From positions 1-33,541 of the forward strand of contig DATCDE010000174.1 in assembly GCA_036510875.1 (NCBI GenBank): a stretch of 33,541 bases of DNA, read 5' to 3'. Position numbers and translations under genes: made by a program. Shown here in pieces: positions 27,191 to 33,541 of this stretch. The first letter of the stretch is position 1. Each line of letters begins with the position of its first letter. The notes below the pieces were generated by a model. That model saw only the letters and a list, made by a program, of their open reading frames with translations. It was not told the DNA's origin and ran no database searches. This DNA comes from Actinomycetes bacterium. Its GTDB lineage: Bacteria; Actinomycetota; Actinomycetes; Prado026.

Positions 27191-27939
27191 CGCAGCCCTC
27201 CGGTCAGGTCGTTCCACGTCTGCGAGGGACCCTCCCATGCCCAGGTCAGCGGCACCTCCCCGGGGGCCACCCGCACAACCACCTCCTCCAGCACCCGGCG
27301 GGCATGGGCCTCCCCCACCCACAGGTGCCGGGCTCCCTCGACGCCGACCACCTCGGCCTGGGGCACCCGCGCGAACCGCCGCCGGGCCTCCTCCGGACGC
27401 AGGTAGTCGTCCAGCTCGGGGACCAGCGCCACGAGCGGCTTCCCAGACGCCGCCCAGGTGTCCAGGTCGGCGTCCACCGAGTACCGCAGCGGCGGGGACA
27501 GCAGGATCGCGCCGTCCACCGCCGGGTCGCAGCCCCAGCGCAGCGCCAGGTCGGTGCCGAAGGACCAGCCCAGCAGCCACGGGTGCGACAGGTCGTGGTG
27601 CTCGACGTAGTCGAGGGCCGCGGCCACGTCGAGCCGCTCGTCCGTCCCGCCGCCGAAGCTGCCGTCGGAGGTGCCGGCCGCCGAGCTCGTGCCGCGCGTG
27701 TTGAAGCGGAGCACCGCGATCCCGGCCAGGGCAGGCAGCCACCAGGACGCCTTGCGCAGCAGGTGGCTGTCCATCATCCCGCCGTGGGTGGGCAGCGGGT
27801 GCAGACAGACCAGCGTGGCGACCGGGGAGCGGTCCACCGGCGTGGCCAGCTCACCGACCAGCCGCAGCCCGTCCGCCGTGTGCAGCACGAGCGGCTCCCG
27901 GCGCGCGGGCAACACGGTGTTCGACTTGATCTCGGCCAT
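27187..27939 (-). CDS. Alpha/beta hydrolase (dienelactone-hydrolase-like)
   Basis: A 250-residue cytoplasmic hydrolase from ATG 27939, with AGGA a few bases upstream. LVLHTADGLRLVGELATP opens the fold; CLHPLPTHGGMMDSHL is the oxyanion-hole region. The nucleophile is S126 in LGWSFGTDLA, the acid probably lies in PELDDYLRP and the base is His in EGARHLWVG. The architecture LRFNTRG...GWSFG resembles the small YfbB/YpfH-like alpha/beta hydrolases. It is the first gene of a two-gene operon with the SDR. A TAGAGT hexamer on the coding strand (27969-27974) may be a -10 box but has no good partner. The substrate is not predictable. Confidence 0.86.
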   Translation of the reverse strand: MAEIKSNTVLPARREPLVLHTADGLRLVGELATPVDRSPVATLVCLHPLPTHGGMMDSHLLRKASWWLPALAGIAVLRFNTRGTSSAAGTSDGSFGGGTDERLDVAAALDYVEHHDLSHPWLLGWSFGTDLALRWGCDPAVDGAILLSPPLRYSVDADLDTWAASGKPLVALVPELDDYLRPEEARRRFARVPQAEVVGVEGARHLWVGEAHARRVLEEVVVRVAPGEVPLTWAWEGPSQTWNDLTGGLR

Positions 27940-28018
27940 CGGTCCTCGGGGCAGGCGATTGTTCGCCGACTCTAACCAGCAAGCCGTGCAAGCGCCCGAT
28001 CCGGGGTTGCCGGTGGGG

Positions 28019-29443
28019 TCACCCGGTCGTCCCAGTGATCACGGCGTCACCCGCTCGGAGACCGGAGGTGATCTCGGTCAGGGACGTCGTGGACAGCCCG
28101 ATGCTGACTGCCGTGGTCTGCGGCTGGCCGTTGACGAGGACCTGGACGACGTCGCCGGTGTCGCCACTGCGCAGCGCACCGGTCGGCACGGCCAGGACGT
28201 TGGTCTTCGTGGCGGCGGTCCAGCTGACCTGCGCGGACATGCCGGGCAGCAGCCCGGGCGGTGGACCGGTGATCGCGAGAGTGACCGGGAAGGAGACCAC
28301 CGTCGCCCCAGCCGTCGAGCTGGCGTTGGATCCAGCGGTCGGCGCCTGGACGACGGCCACCGGTGCGGTGGCGCCCAGGGCGGTGAAGCTGGCCTGTCCG
28401 GTCTGGCCGACCGTGATGTAGGGCGCGTCCTGCTCTGCGACGTCGACCACCACCTGGTACCCAGCCGCGCGCAATACCACAGCCGGGGATCCCGGCAGAG
28501 TCCCGACCACGAGGTTCACCGAGAGCACCACGCCGTCCGATGGGGCGGTCAACGTGGTGGCAGCCAGTGTCGCCTGAGCCAGGGACACCGCAGCCTGGGC
28601 GGAGACCAGCGAGGTGGTGCCACCCGACCCGCCACCGCTCGAGCTTGCGCTGGAGCTTCCACTGCTTGTCGAAGCCGAACGGGCCGGGGTGGCTGTGCCG
28701 GTTGAGGTCGAGGGGCAGGGGCTGGCCGTCGCGGTCCTTGCCGCCGTCGTGGGCTTGGCGGTCGGGGCGGCCGTGGGGGTCGCAGCCCGGCTCGACACGG
28801 GGGTCGGGGTGGTGGACGGCGTCGGGCTGGACGAGGGTGCCGGTGGTCCCTGCCGGCCCGGGAAGGTCGTGGGGCTGGAGGACGTTGTCGGGCTCGCGCT
28901 GGGTGTCGGGCTGCTCGACGACGTCGGGCTCACCGTGGGGGTCGGGGTCGGGGACGGGGTGGGGGCGGCACCCGACCGTCCACCGGTCCCGGTGGTGCAG
29001 GCCGCGGCGGAGCCGGCCCTGGCGGTCGTCGTCGTGCTCGTGGTCGTCGTGTTCGTCGTCGGCGACGGACTGGCCGCCGCGCTGGCCTGGGCTTCGGCCA
29101 CGGCGAGCTGGGCCTCGGCGCTGGCCAGGGCCGCTGCCGCCGTGGTGCTCTCCACGGTGGCCAGCTGCTGCCCGGCCACAACGGTCTGCCCGGGATGCAC
29201 CGCGACCGATGTGACCGGCATGCTGCTGGTGCCGAAGGACAGGTTGAGGGTGCTCGCCGGCTGGACGGTGCCGGTGGCCGAGATCCGGTCCGTCACCGTC
29301 GTGACCGTGGCCGCTGTGGTCGTGTAGCTGATGGAGGCAGCCGAGCTCGACCCGCCGTTGGTCGCCAGCACCGCGGCGACGATCACGGCACCCACGACGA
29401 CGGCAACCTGCACCGTGCCGGCCGAGACCCGGACGCGAGCCAT
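28019..29443 (-). CDS. HlyD-type efflux adaptor with long Pro/Ser/Thr-rich insert
   Basis: A 474-residue membrane-anchored adaptor (periplasmic adaptor in diderms, extracytoplasmic here). Signal/anchor helix at residues 11-28 (VQVAVVVGAVIVAAVLAT). The first lipoyl half is around ISATGTVQPASTLNLSFG and VHPGQTVVAGQQLATVES; the second is TLTAPSDGVVLSVNLVVG. The two hairpin helices (about 105-121 and 280-296) are separated by about 155 residues of low-complexity Pro/Ser/Thr sequence with PTPSPTPTPT runs (roughly 28613-29080) and two cysteines, C149 and C243. Barrel and membrane-proximal domains follow (LPGMSAQVSWTA, VLAVPTGALR). Last gene of the export operon, one base after its upstream neighbour. 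Confidence 0.88.
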   Translation of the reverse strand: MARVRVSAGTVQVAVVVGAVIVAAVLATNGGSSSAASISYTTTAATVTTVTDRISATGTVQPASTLNLSFGTSSMPVTSVAVHPGQTVVAGQQLATVESTTAAAALASAEAQLAVAEAQASAAASPSPTTNTTTTSTTTTARAGSAAACTTGTGGRSGAAPTPSPTPTPTVSPTSSSSPTPSASPTTSSSPTTFPGRQGPPAPSSSPTPSTTPTPVSSRAATPTAAPTAKPTTAARTATASPCPSTSTGTATPARSASTSSGSSSASSSGGGSGGTTSLVSAQAAVSLAQATLAATTLTAPSDGVVLSVNLVVGTLPGSPAVVLRAAGYQVVVDVAEQDAPYITVGQTGQASFTALGATAPVAVVQAPTAGSNASSTAGATVVSFPVTLAITGPPPGLLPGMSAQVSWTAATKTNVLAVPTGALRSGDTGDVVQVLVNGQPQTTAVSIGLSTTSLTEITSGLRAGDAVITGTTG

Positions 29444-29444
29444 G

Positions 29445-30125
29445 TCAGCTGGTCGTGGTCGGGGCGGGCAGCACGAAGATGCTCGTGGCGGTCCGGCTGG
29501 TGCCGCTGGTGGTGGTGGTCACCACGACGCGCTGGCCGTTGGCCAGGTCGGACAGTGCCCCCGCAGTGGTCTTGGTCACCGTCGCGGTCGACGGGAGGGT
29601 GATGGTGACCGTGCCGGCCCGGGTGGTCAGCGACAGGTTGCCGTTGCCGACCGAGGCGATCGTCCCCGACACCGCGCCAGGACCGAACAGGCCGCCCAGC
29701 GCCCCGCCGCCGCCACCGGCGAACCCGCCACCGCCGCCTCCCGTGCCGATGCCGGTGCCGGTGCCGGTGCTGCCGGAGCTTTGGCACAGCCGGGCGACCA
29801 GGAAGCTCGACGCATTGCCACCGGCGCCACCGGTGCCGCCGCCGCTGGTCGCGGAGGGGGTGCCGCAGGGCAGCTTGCCGGCCTGGGCGTCGGCGACGGC
29901 GGCGACCAGGGTGGTCGGGCCGCTGGCGGTGTAGTGGCCGAGGGCGTAGCCGGCTCCCAGCAGGACGACGCCGACGACCGCCCCGATCGCGTACAGCGAG
30001 TTGCGCGAACCGGACGCCTTCGGCACGCGGGGCGGCTTGGCGGGGTTGGCGATGAACTCCGACAGGTCCGGCAGCGCCGGCTGGGCCGGGGGGATGGGCT
30101 GGGTCGGGTCGTAGGGCGTGGACAT
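29445..30125 (-). CDS. One-TM glycine-rich protein with C-terminal beta domain (DUF5666-like)
   Basis: A 226-residue protein from ATG 30125 with GAGGAG upstream. Residues 1-40 are cytoplasmic and Pro-rich (MSTPYDPTQPIPPAQPALPD), 43-63 a membrane helix, 64-115 a linker with two cysteines (C87, C114), and 116-150 a Gly/Thr-rich tract. Residues 152-220 (SGTIASVGNGNLSLTTRAG, VTITLPSTATVT, LANGQRVVVTT) form a small beta domain reminiscent of DUF5666 proteins; that comparison is from memory. It sits between the permease and the second adaptor with gaps of 16 and 1 bases, so it is probably part of the exporter, perhaps an extracytoplasmic accessory. Such a subunit is not in the textbook MacAB scheme. 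Confidence 0.75.
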   Translation of the reverse strand: MSTPYDPTQPIPPAQPALPDLSEFIANPAKPPRVPKASGSRNSLYAIGAVVGVVLLGAGYALGHYTASGPTTLVAAVADAQAGKLPCGTPSATSGGGTGGAGGNASSFLVARLCQSSGSTGTGTGIGTGGGGGGFAGGGGGALGGLFGPGAVSGTIASVGNGNLSLTTRAGTVTITLPSTATVTKTTAGALSDLANGQRVVVTTTTSGTSRTATSIFVLPAPTTTS

Positions 30126-30141
30126 GCGCGATTCTCCTCGA

Positions 30142-31362
30142 TCACTCGTAGCGGAGGGCTTCGACGGGGTCGAGCCGGGAAGCTTGCTGGGCCGGCCAGT
30201 AGCCGGCGACCACACCGACCAGCAGCGCGGAGGCGAAGGCCAGGGCGATGGCGGCCAGGGACGGGACGGCGGTCACGTTGACGGCGTGCCCCACCGGGAC
30301 GGTGGCGGCGGCGCCGAGCACGACGCCCACCAAGGCACCGCCCAGGGTCACGATCACCGCCTCGACCAGGAACTGCCGGCCGATGTCGCGCCGCCGAGCG
30401 CCGATGGCCTTACGGGTGCCGATCTCACGGACCCGCTCCCGCACCGACACGAGCATCGTGTTGGCGATCCCGATCCCACCCATGACCATGGCGATCACGG
30501 CGATCCCGATCAGGAACCGCTGCAGCGTCGCGGACTGCTGCCCGGCGACCGCCAGCAGCTGGTCCTGGCTGGCGAGGGAGAAGTCGTTGGTCGCGCTGCC
30601 GGACAGTCCGTGCCGGTAGCGCAGCGTCGAGGTGATCGCGCTGGACACGTAGGGGATCTGGGTCGGGTCGGACACCGACACGGCGACCGAGCGCAGCGTC
30701 GTGGTGCCGGTGAACAGCGTCTGCACCGTGGTGGTCGGCGCGAACACGAAGTCGTCCGGGTTGTTGAACCCGGTCGCGCCGCCCTTCGGCTGGGTGACCC
30801 CTACCACCCGGAACGGGATCCCGTTGACGTCAACGGTCGACCCGACGATCGTGGCCGGGGTGGCGCCCAGCGCGGTCACCGTGGCTGGCCCCAGCACCGC
30901 GACCCGCAACGCCTTGTCAGTCTCCACCTGGGTGAGGAACGTGCCGTACTGGACCTGGTAGTTGCGCACGCTCGCCTCGGCCGGCGTCGTCCCGGTCAAC
31001 GTGGTGGTCGTGTTGGTCCGCCCGTCGACCACCACCACGTTGCTCACCGGCATCTCCGGGGCCACCGCGGCCACCCCCGTGGTCGCGGCCACCGCGGTCG
31101 CATCCCCGACCGTCAGGGTCGAGGCGGACCCGGCGGCGCCGCGCACTCCACCGCTGAACGCCGAACCCGCCGTGATGCTCAGCAGGTTGGTGCCCAACCC
31201 CGCGATCCGCGCGGTCAGCTGGTTCTTCGTGCCCTGCCCGATCGCCAGCAGCACCACCAGCGAGCCCACCCCGATGATCACGCCGAGGGCAGTCAGCGCG
31301 GTCCGCAGCCGGTTGGTCCGCAGCCGCCGGACCGCCAGCCGCAACGCCTCGGTGAAGCTCAC
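30142..31362 (-). CDS. MacB-like ABC transporter permease
   Basis: A 406-residue permease with the MacB topology: one N-terminal membrane helix (about 22-43, TALTALGVIIGVGSLVVLLA), a large extracytoplasmic domain of about 230 residues and three C-terminal helices (FLIGIAVIAMVMGGIGIANT, VTLGGALVGVVLGAAATV, ALAFASALLVGVVAGYWPA). RVREIGTRKAIGARRRDI is the conserved cytoplasmic coupling segment, and the C-terminus ASRLDPVEALRYE is typical. The GTG start overlaps the ATPase stop (GTGA). It forms a mechanotransmission-type exporter with the ATPase at 31359-32042 and one or both adaptors. Substrate unknown; macrolides, peptides and lipids are known for the family. Confidence 0.94.
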   Translation of the reverse strand: MSFTEALRLAVRRLRTNRLRTALTALGVIIGVGSLVVLLAIGQGTKNQLTARIAGLGTNLLSITAGSAFSGGVRGAAGSASTLTVGDATAVAATTGVAAVAPEMPVSNVVVVDGRTNTTTTLTGTTPAEASVRNYQVQYGTFLTQVETDKALRVAVLGPATVTALGATPATIVGSTVDVNGIPFRVVGVTQPKGGATGFNNPDDFVFAPTTTVQTLFTGTTTLRSVAVSVSDPTQIPYVSSAITSTLRYRHGLSGSATNDFSLASQDQLLAVAGQQSATLQRFLIGIAVIAMVMGGIGIANTMLVSVRERVREIGTRKAIGARRRDIGRQFLVEAVIVTLGGALVGVVLGAAATVPVGHAVNVTAVPSLAAIALAFASALLVGVVAGYWPAQQASRLDPVEALRYE

Positions 31363-32042
31363 GCGCTCACCGTCGCTCGCTCGTCGCTGACCACCAGGCC
31401 GTCAGCGATGTGCAGCACCCGCTCGGCCTTCGCCGCGATGTCCACGTCGTGGGTGATGGTGACGACGGTCAGCCCGGAGGCGTGCAGGCCATCCAGCAGG
31501 GCCAAGATGTCCGCGGACGCGGCCGAGTCCAAGTTCCCAGTCGGCTCGTCTGCCAACAGCAGCGGCGGGTTGGTCACCAGCGCCCGGGCCACGGCCACCC
31601 GCTGCCGCTGCCCACCGGACAGCTGCGACGGATCGTGACCCAGCCGGTCGCCCAGACCGACCCGCTCCAGCGCGGCCCGCGCCCGGTCCAGCCGCTCCCG
31701 CCGCTTCACCCCCGCGTACACCAGCGGGGACGCCACGTTCTCCAGGGCCGACTCCCCCGACACCAGGTTGAAGCTCTGGAAGACGAACCCGATGACCTTG
31801 TTGCGCAGCCGGGCCTGGCTGTCGTCGGACAACGTCGACGTCTCCACGCCGGCGAACCGGTACGACCCGGACGTCGGCCGGTCCAACAGCCCCAGCAGGT
31901 GCAGCAGGGTGGACTTCCCGGACCCAGATGGCCCCATGATCGCGACGTTCTCTCCCGGGTGGATCGCGAACGACACTCCCCGCAGCGCCCACACGCCGAC
32001 CTCACCCATCCGGTACGCCCGGGTCAGGTTCTCGATCTCCAT
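31359..32042 (-). CDS. MacB/LolD-like ABC transporter ATPase
   Basis: A 227-residue ATPase driving the adjacent permease. Walker A GPSGSGKST (37-45), Q-loop Q89 (FVFQSFNLV), signature [10 protein letters not shown] (141-150), Walker B LLLADEPTGNLD (E166) and H-loop H198 (TITHD) are complete. The ATG at 32042 is chosen because MEIENLTRAYRMGEV matches the family N-terminus. GTG 32066 is in frame and overlaps the adaptor stop, and the frame stays open to 32108, so a short N-terminal extension is possible. No strong ribosome site precedes either, which fits coupling to the upstream adaptor. Confidence 0.94.
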   Translation of the reverse strand: MEIENLTRAYRMGEVGVWALRGVSFAIHPGENVAIMGPSGSGKSTLLHLLGLLDRPTSGSYRFAGVETSTLSDDSQARLRNKVIGFVFQSFNLVSGESALENVASPLVYAGVKRRERLDRARAALERVGLGDRLGHDPSQLSGGQRQRVAVARALVTNPPLLLADEPTGNLDSAASADILALLDGLHASGLTVVTITHDVDIAAKAERVLHIADGLVVSDERATVSA

Positions 32043-32058
32043 CAATGCCGTCCCGGGC

Positions 32059-33285
32059 TCAGCCACCGGTGACACCCCCGCCGCCGCGGAACCCGCCGCC
32101 CCCGCCACCGGTCAGCCCCCCGCCGCCGCGGAACCCGCCGCCCCCGCCACCGGTGAGACCACCCGTGGTCGTGCTGGTCGACGTCTGCGCGGTCGGGTTG
32201 ACCACCCCGACCACCACCGTCTCGCCCTCACTCAGTCCGGCGATGATCTCGGTGCTCGAGTTCGTGCTCAGCCCGATCTCCACCGGCTTGCTCACCGGGA
32301 CCCCGGACTGCAGCACCTGCACCGTCGGCGCCGTCGACGAACCCTGGATCGCGGTCGTCGGCACCTGCAGCACGTCGGCGTGCTGCGCGATGACGATGGT
32401 CACCTGCGCGCTCATCCCGGCGAGGAGGTCCGCGGGCGGGCTGGTCAGGTTCACCGTCACCGGGAACGTCACGGCCGACCCCGAGCTGGACGATGCCGCC
32501 GTCGGCAGCGCCGCCAACGTCCCGGCCACCGACTTCGACAGCGCCGGCAACGTCACGGTCGCCTTCTGCCCGGCCTGCAGACTGGCCATCGCGCCCTCTG
32601 GCACCGACGCGACCACCACCAGCCCGTTGGAACGCATGGTGATCGCGGGAGACGTCGGCGGAAGACCCACCGTGACGTTCACGGCGGTGACCACCCCGGC
32701 CACTGGTGCCTTCAACACCGTCGCGGCCACCGCCTGCTGCGCGCTGAGCACCTGCTGCTCCGCCTGCGCCACCGAGGCGGCGTCCGACGCGACCGTCGTC
32801 GCGCTCGTTCCGGACGGCTCCGCGGCCTGCCGGGCCTTCGCGCTGGACAGCTGAGCCTCGGCGCTGCTCAGCTGCGCCTGCGCAGCCGTGTCGTCCAGCG
32901 TGGCGAGCACCGCACCAGCGGCTACCTGCTCACCGACCTTCGCGGTCACCGTCCGCACGACGGTCGCGCCGCTGCTCACGCTCTGCGTCGTGCTCCCGGT
33001 TCCGGCTGAGCTGTTCGATCCCCCGGAGCTGCCCGAGCCGCTGCCAGCGCTGCCGGAGCCGCCTGAGGACCCCGCCCCGCTCGACGTGGACCCGCTGAAC
33101 GCCAGGCTCACCGAGATCTGCGGCTGCACCGACCCGGTCGTCGCGACCGTCTCGGCCACCGTCCCTCGCGTCACCGCCGCCGTGAGGTAGCGGGTCTGGG
33201 CCGCCTCCCCGTGGCGCGTACTCCAGAACAGACCCGCGCCCAGCAAGGCCAGGACCAGGACTCCGGTGAGCATCCATTTACGCAC
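32059..33285 (-). CDS. HlyD-type efflux adaptor with Ser/Gly linker and Gly-rich repeat tail
   Basis: First gene of the export operon, 408 residues from GTG 33285; ATG 33273 (MLTGVLVLALLGAGLF) is an alternative that keeps the membrane anchor. Lipoyl halves are around VAETVATTGSVQPQIS with VGEQVAAGAVLATLDD and TVLKAPVAGVVTAVNVTVG. A Ser/Gly linker (about 65-106) interrupts the first half. The helical hairpin (about 133-188) is short. The barrel and membrane-proximal domains contain LLAGMSAQVTIVIAQ and VLQVPTTAIQG. The last 35 residues are a glycine-rich tail built from two 14-residue repeats around GGGGFRGGGG. It differs clearly from the second adaptor at 28019-29443, so the operon encodes two non-identical adaptors. 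Confidence 0.9.
   Translation of the reverse strand: MRKWMLTGVLVLALLGAGLFWSTRHGEAAQTRYLTAAVTRGTVAETVATTGSVQPQISVSLAFSGSTSSGAGSSGGSGSAGSGSGSSGGSNSSAGTGSTTQSVSSGATVVRTVTAKVGEQVAAGAVLATLDDTAAQAQLSSAEAQLSSAKARQAAEPSGTSATTVASDAASVAQAEQQVLSAQQAVAATVLKAPVAGVVTAVNVTVGLPPTSPAITMRSNGLVVVASVPEGAMASLQAGQKATVTLPALSKSVAGTLAALPTAASSSSGSAVTFPVTVNLTSPPADLLAGMSAQVTIVIAQHADVLQVPTTAIQGSSTAPTVQVLQSGVPVSKPVEIGLSTNSSTEIIAGLSEGETVVVGVVNPTAQTSTSTTTGGLTGGGGGGFRGGGGLTGGGGGGFRGGGGVTGG
32068..32151 (-). repeat. Two tandem 42-bp units coding the Gly-rich adaptor tail
   Basis: Units 32068-32109 and 32110-32151 differ at three bases near one end, and a degenerate part-copy follows. Being a multiple of three, gain or loss of a unit changes the protein by 14 residues without a frameshift, so copy number may vary between strains. 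Confidence 0.85.
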
Positions 33286-33307
33286 CCCCGGAGTCTGGCT
33301 GGCGGCT

Positions 33308-33347
33308 GCTGGGAGGCTGATGAATGAATGCTGGGAGTTCGCTGGGA
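33308..33347 (-). promoter_or_regulatory. Three phased GCTGGGA repeats upstream of export operon
   Basis: Identical heptamers GCTGGGA (TCCCAGC on the coding strand) start at 33308, 33330 and 33341. Spacings are 22 and 11 bp, putting all three on one face of the helix. They lie 23 to 62 bases upstream of the adaptor's GTG start (33285). Direct repeats with 11-bp period are the usual target of OmpR/PhoB-type winged-helix response regulators and SARPs. No such regulator is in the window. Confidence 0.55.
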
Positions 33348-33357
33348 CCGTTGGGGC

Positions 33358-33541
33358 TCAGTATCGGGGCCGGCCCCGGCCGCGCTGCTGCGTGGGCCGT
33401 CGCCGGCCCCGCGCGGACCAGCAGGTCGTGTGCCAGTGCCGGCGGTCGCCCAGGTCACCGAGCCCGTCGGCCGGCCAGGCCACCACGTGCGGGGTGGCCG
33501 GGCGGATCTCCTGGTCGCAGCCGGGGCAGCGGTACACCTTG
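33358..33541 (-). CDS. Small Cys/His-rich (zinc-ribbon-like) protein, 5' end cut by window edge
   Basis: About 60 C-terminal residues are visible, ending at TGA 33360-33358. They begin KVYRCPGCDQEIRPATPHVV and continue with AWPADGLGDLGDRRHWHTTC, then a basic Arg/Gln tail. The CxxC plus HWHxxC pattern suggests one structural zinc site. From memory, small actinobacterial proteins with this sequence are common and have been given uninformative names; function is unknown. The stop lies 72 bases before the export operon start on the same strand, so it may be an upstream neighbour rather than part of the operon. Confidence 0.75.
   Translation of the reverse strand, partial: KVYRCPGCDQEIRPATPHVVAWPADGLGDLGDRRHWHTTCWSARGRRRPTQQRGRGRPRY

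Noticed and set aside
27969-27974. TAGAGT as the promoter of the hydrolase-SDR operon.
   Set aside because: No -35 at proper spacing; a single hexamer is too weak to call.
32068-32151. Tandem repeats considered as a CRISPR array.
   Set aside because: Units abut without spacers and are in frame in the adaptor gene, coding a Gly-rich tail.
1-33541. Search by eye for tRNA, rRNA, transposase, integrase, phage or toxin-antitoxin genes.
   Set aside because: None recognised; the decayed loci show no flanking insertion-sequence ends.

Overview
The window is very GC-rich, densely packed DNA with many GTG starts and stop/start overlaps (GTGA, ATGA). Its gene content (GlgE pathway, crotonyl-CoA carboxylase/reductase, split acyl-CoA mutase with MeaB, large LuxR regulator, MacB-type exporter with Ser/Gly/Pro-rich adaptors) points to a high-GC actinobacterium. 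Genus cannot be fixed from sequence alone. Function is assigned by recognising family motifs and catalytic-residue spacing; no database search was run.

Layout. (1) 1-9490: glucan/trehalose module. A left-truncated GlgP-type phosphorylase faces away from glgE-treS-mak-glgB, a tight plus-strand operon. Trehalose is isomerised to maltose (TreS), phosphorylated (Mak), polymerised from maltose-1-phosphate (GlgE) and branched (GlgB); GlgP degrades the glucan. (2) 9503-10414: thioredoxin-TPR (CnoX/YbbN-like) protein. (3) 10470-20480: acyl-CoA region with an IcmA-type mutase large subunit, MeaB GTPase and thiolase on the minus strand, and methylmalonyl-CoA epimerase plus crotonyl-CoA carboxylase/reductase on the plus strand. 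These fit C4/C5 acyl-CoA metabolism (ethylmalonyl-CoA or butyryl/isobutyryl-CoA routes). A decayed ABC transporter at 12261-16286 separates the mutase from MeaB: its permease has at least six lesions, one ATPase has a frameshift, and the other ATPase is open. (4) 20502-25066: alpha/beta hydrolase, a small unknown protein, a 919-residue LAL-type LuxR regulator with a possible leaderless start, and a broken lipoprotein gene. (5) 25067-27939: amino-acid dehydrogenase, a 128-bp near-palindrome, then an SDR/hydrolase pair. (6) 28019-33285: five-gene export operon with MacB-like ATPase and permease, two different HlyD-type adaptors, and a one-TM glycine-rich protein. Three identical heptamers in 11/22-bp phase lie just upstream. 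(7) The right edge holds the end of a small Cys/His-rich protein.

No tRNA, rRNA, CRISPR array, insertion sequence or prophage was seen. No stretch over 300 bases lacks a gene or gene remnant; the largest non-coding gaps are 1996-2252 and 26177-26428. The least ordinary items are the two-adaptor exporter with its extra membrane protein and phased repeats, the large near-palindrome, and the ABC permease in decay, one of whose lesions fits gain of a single tetranucleotide unit.
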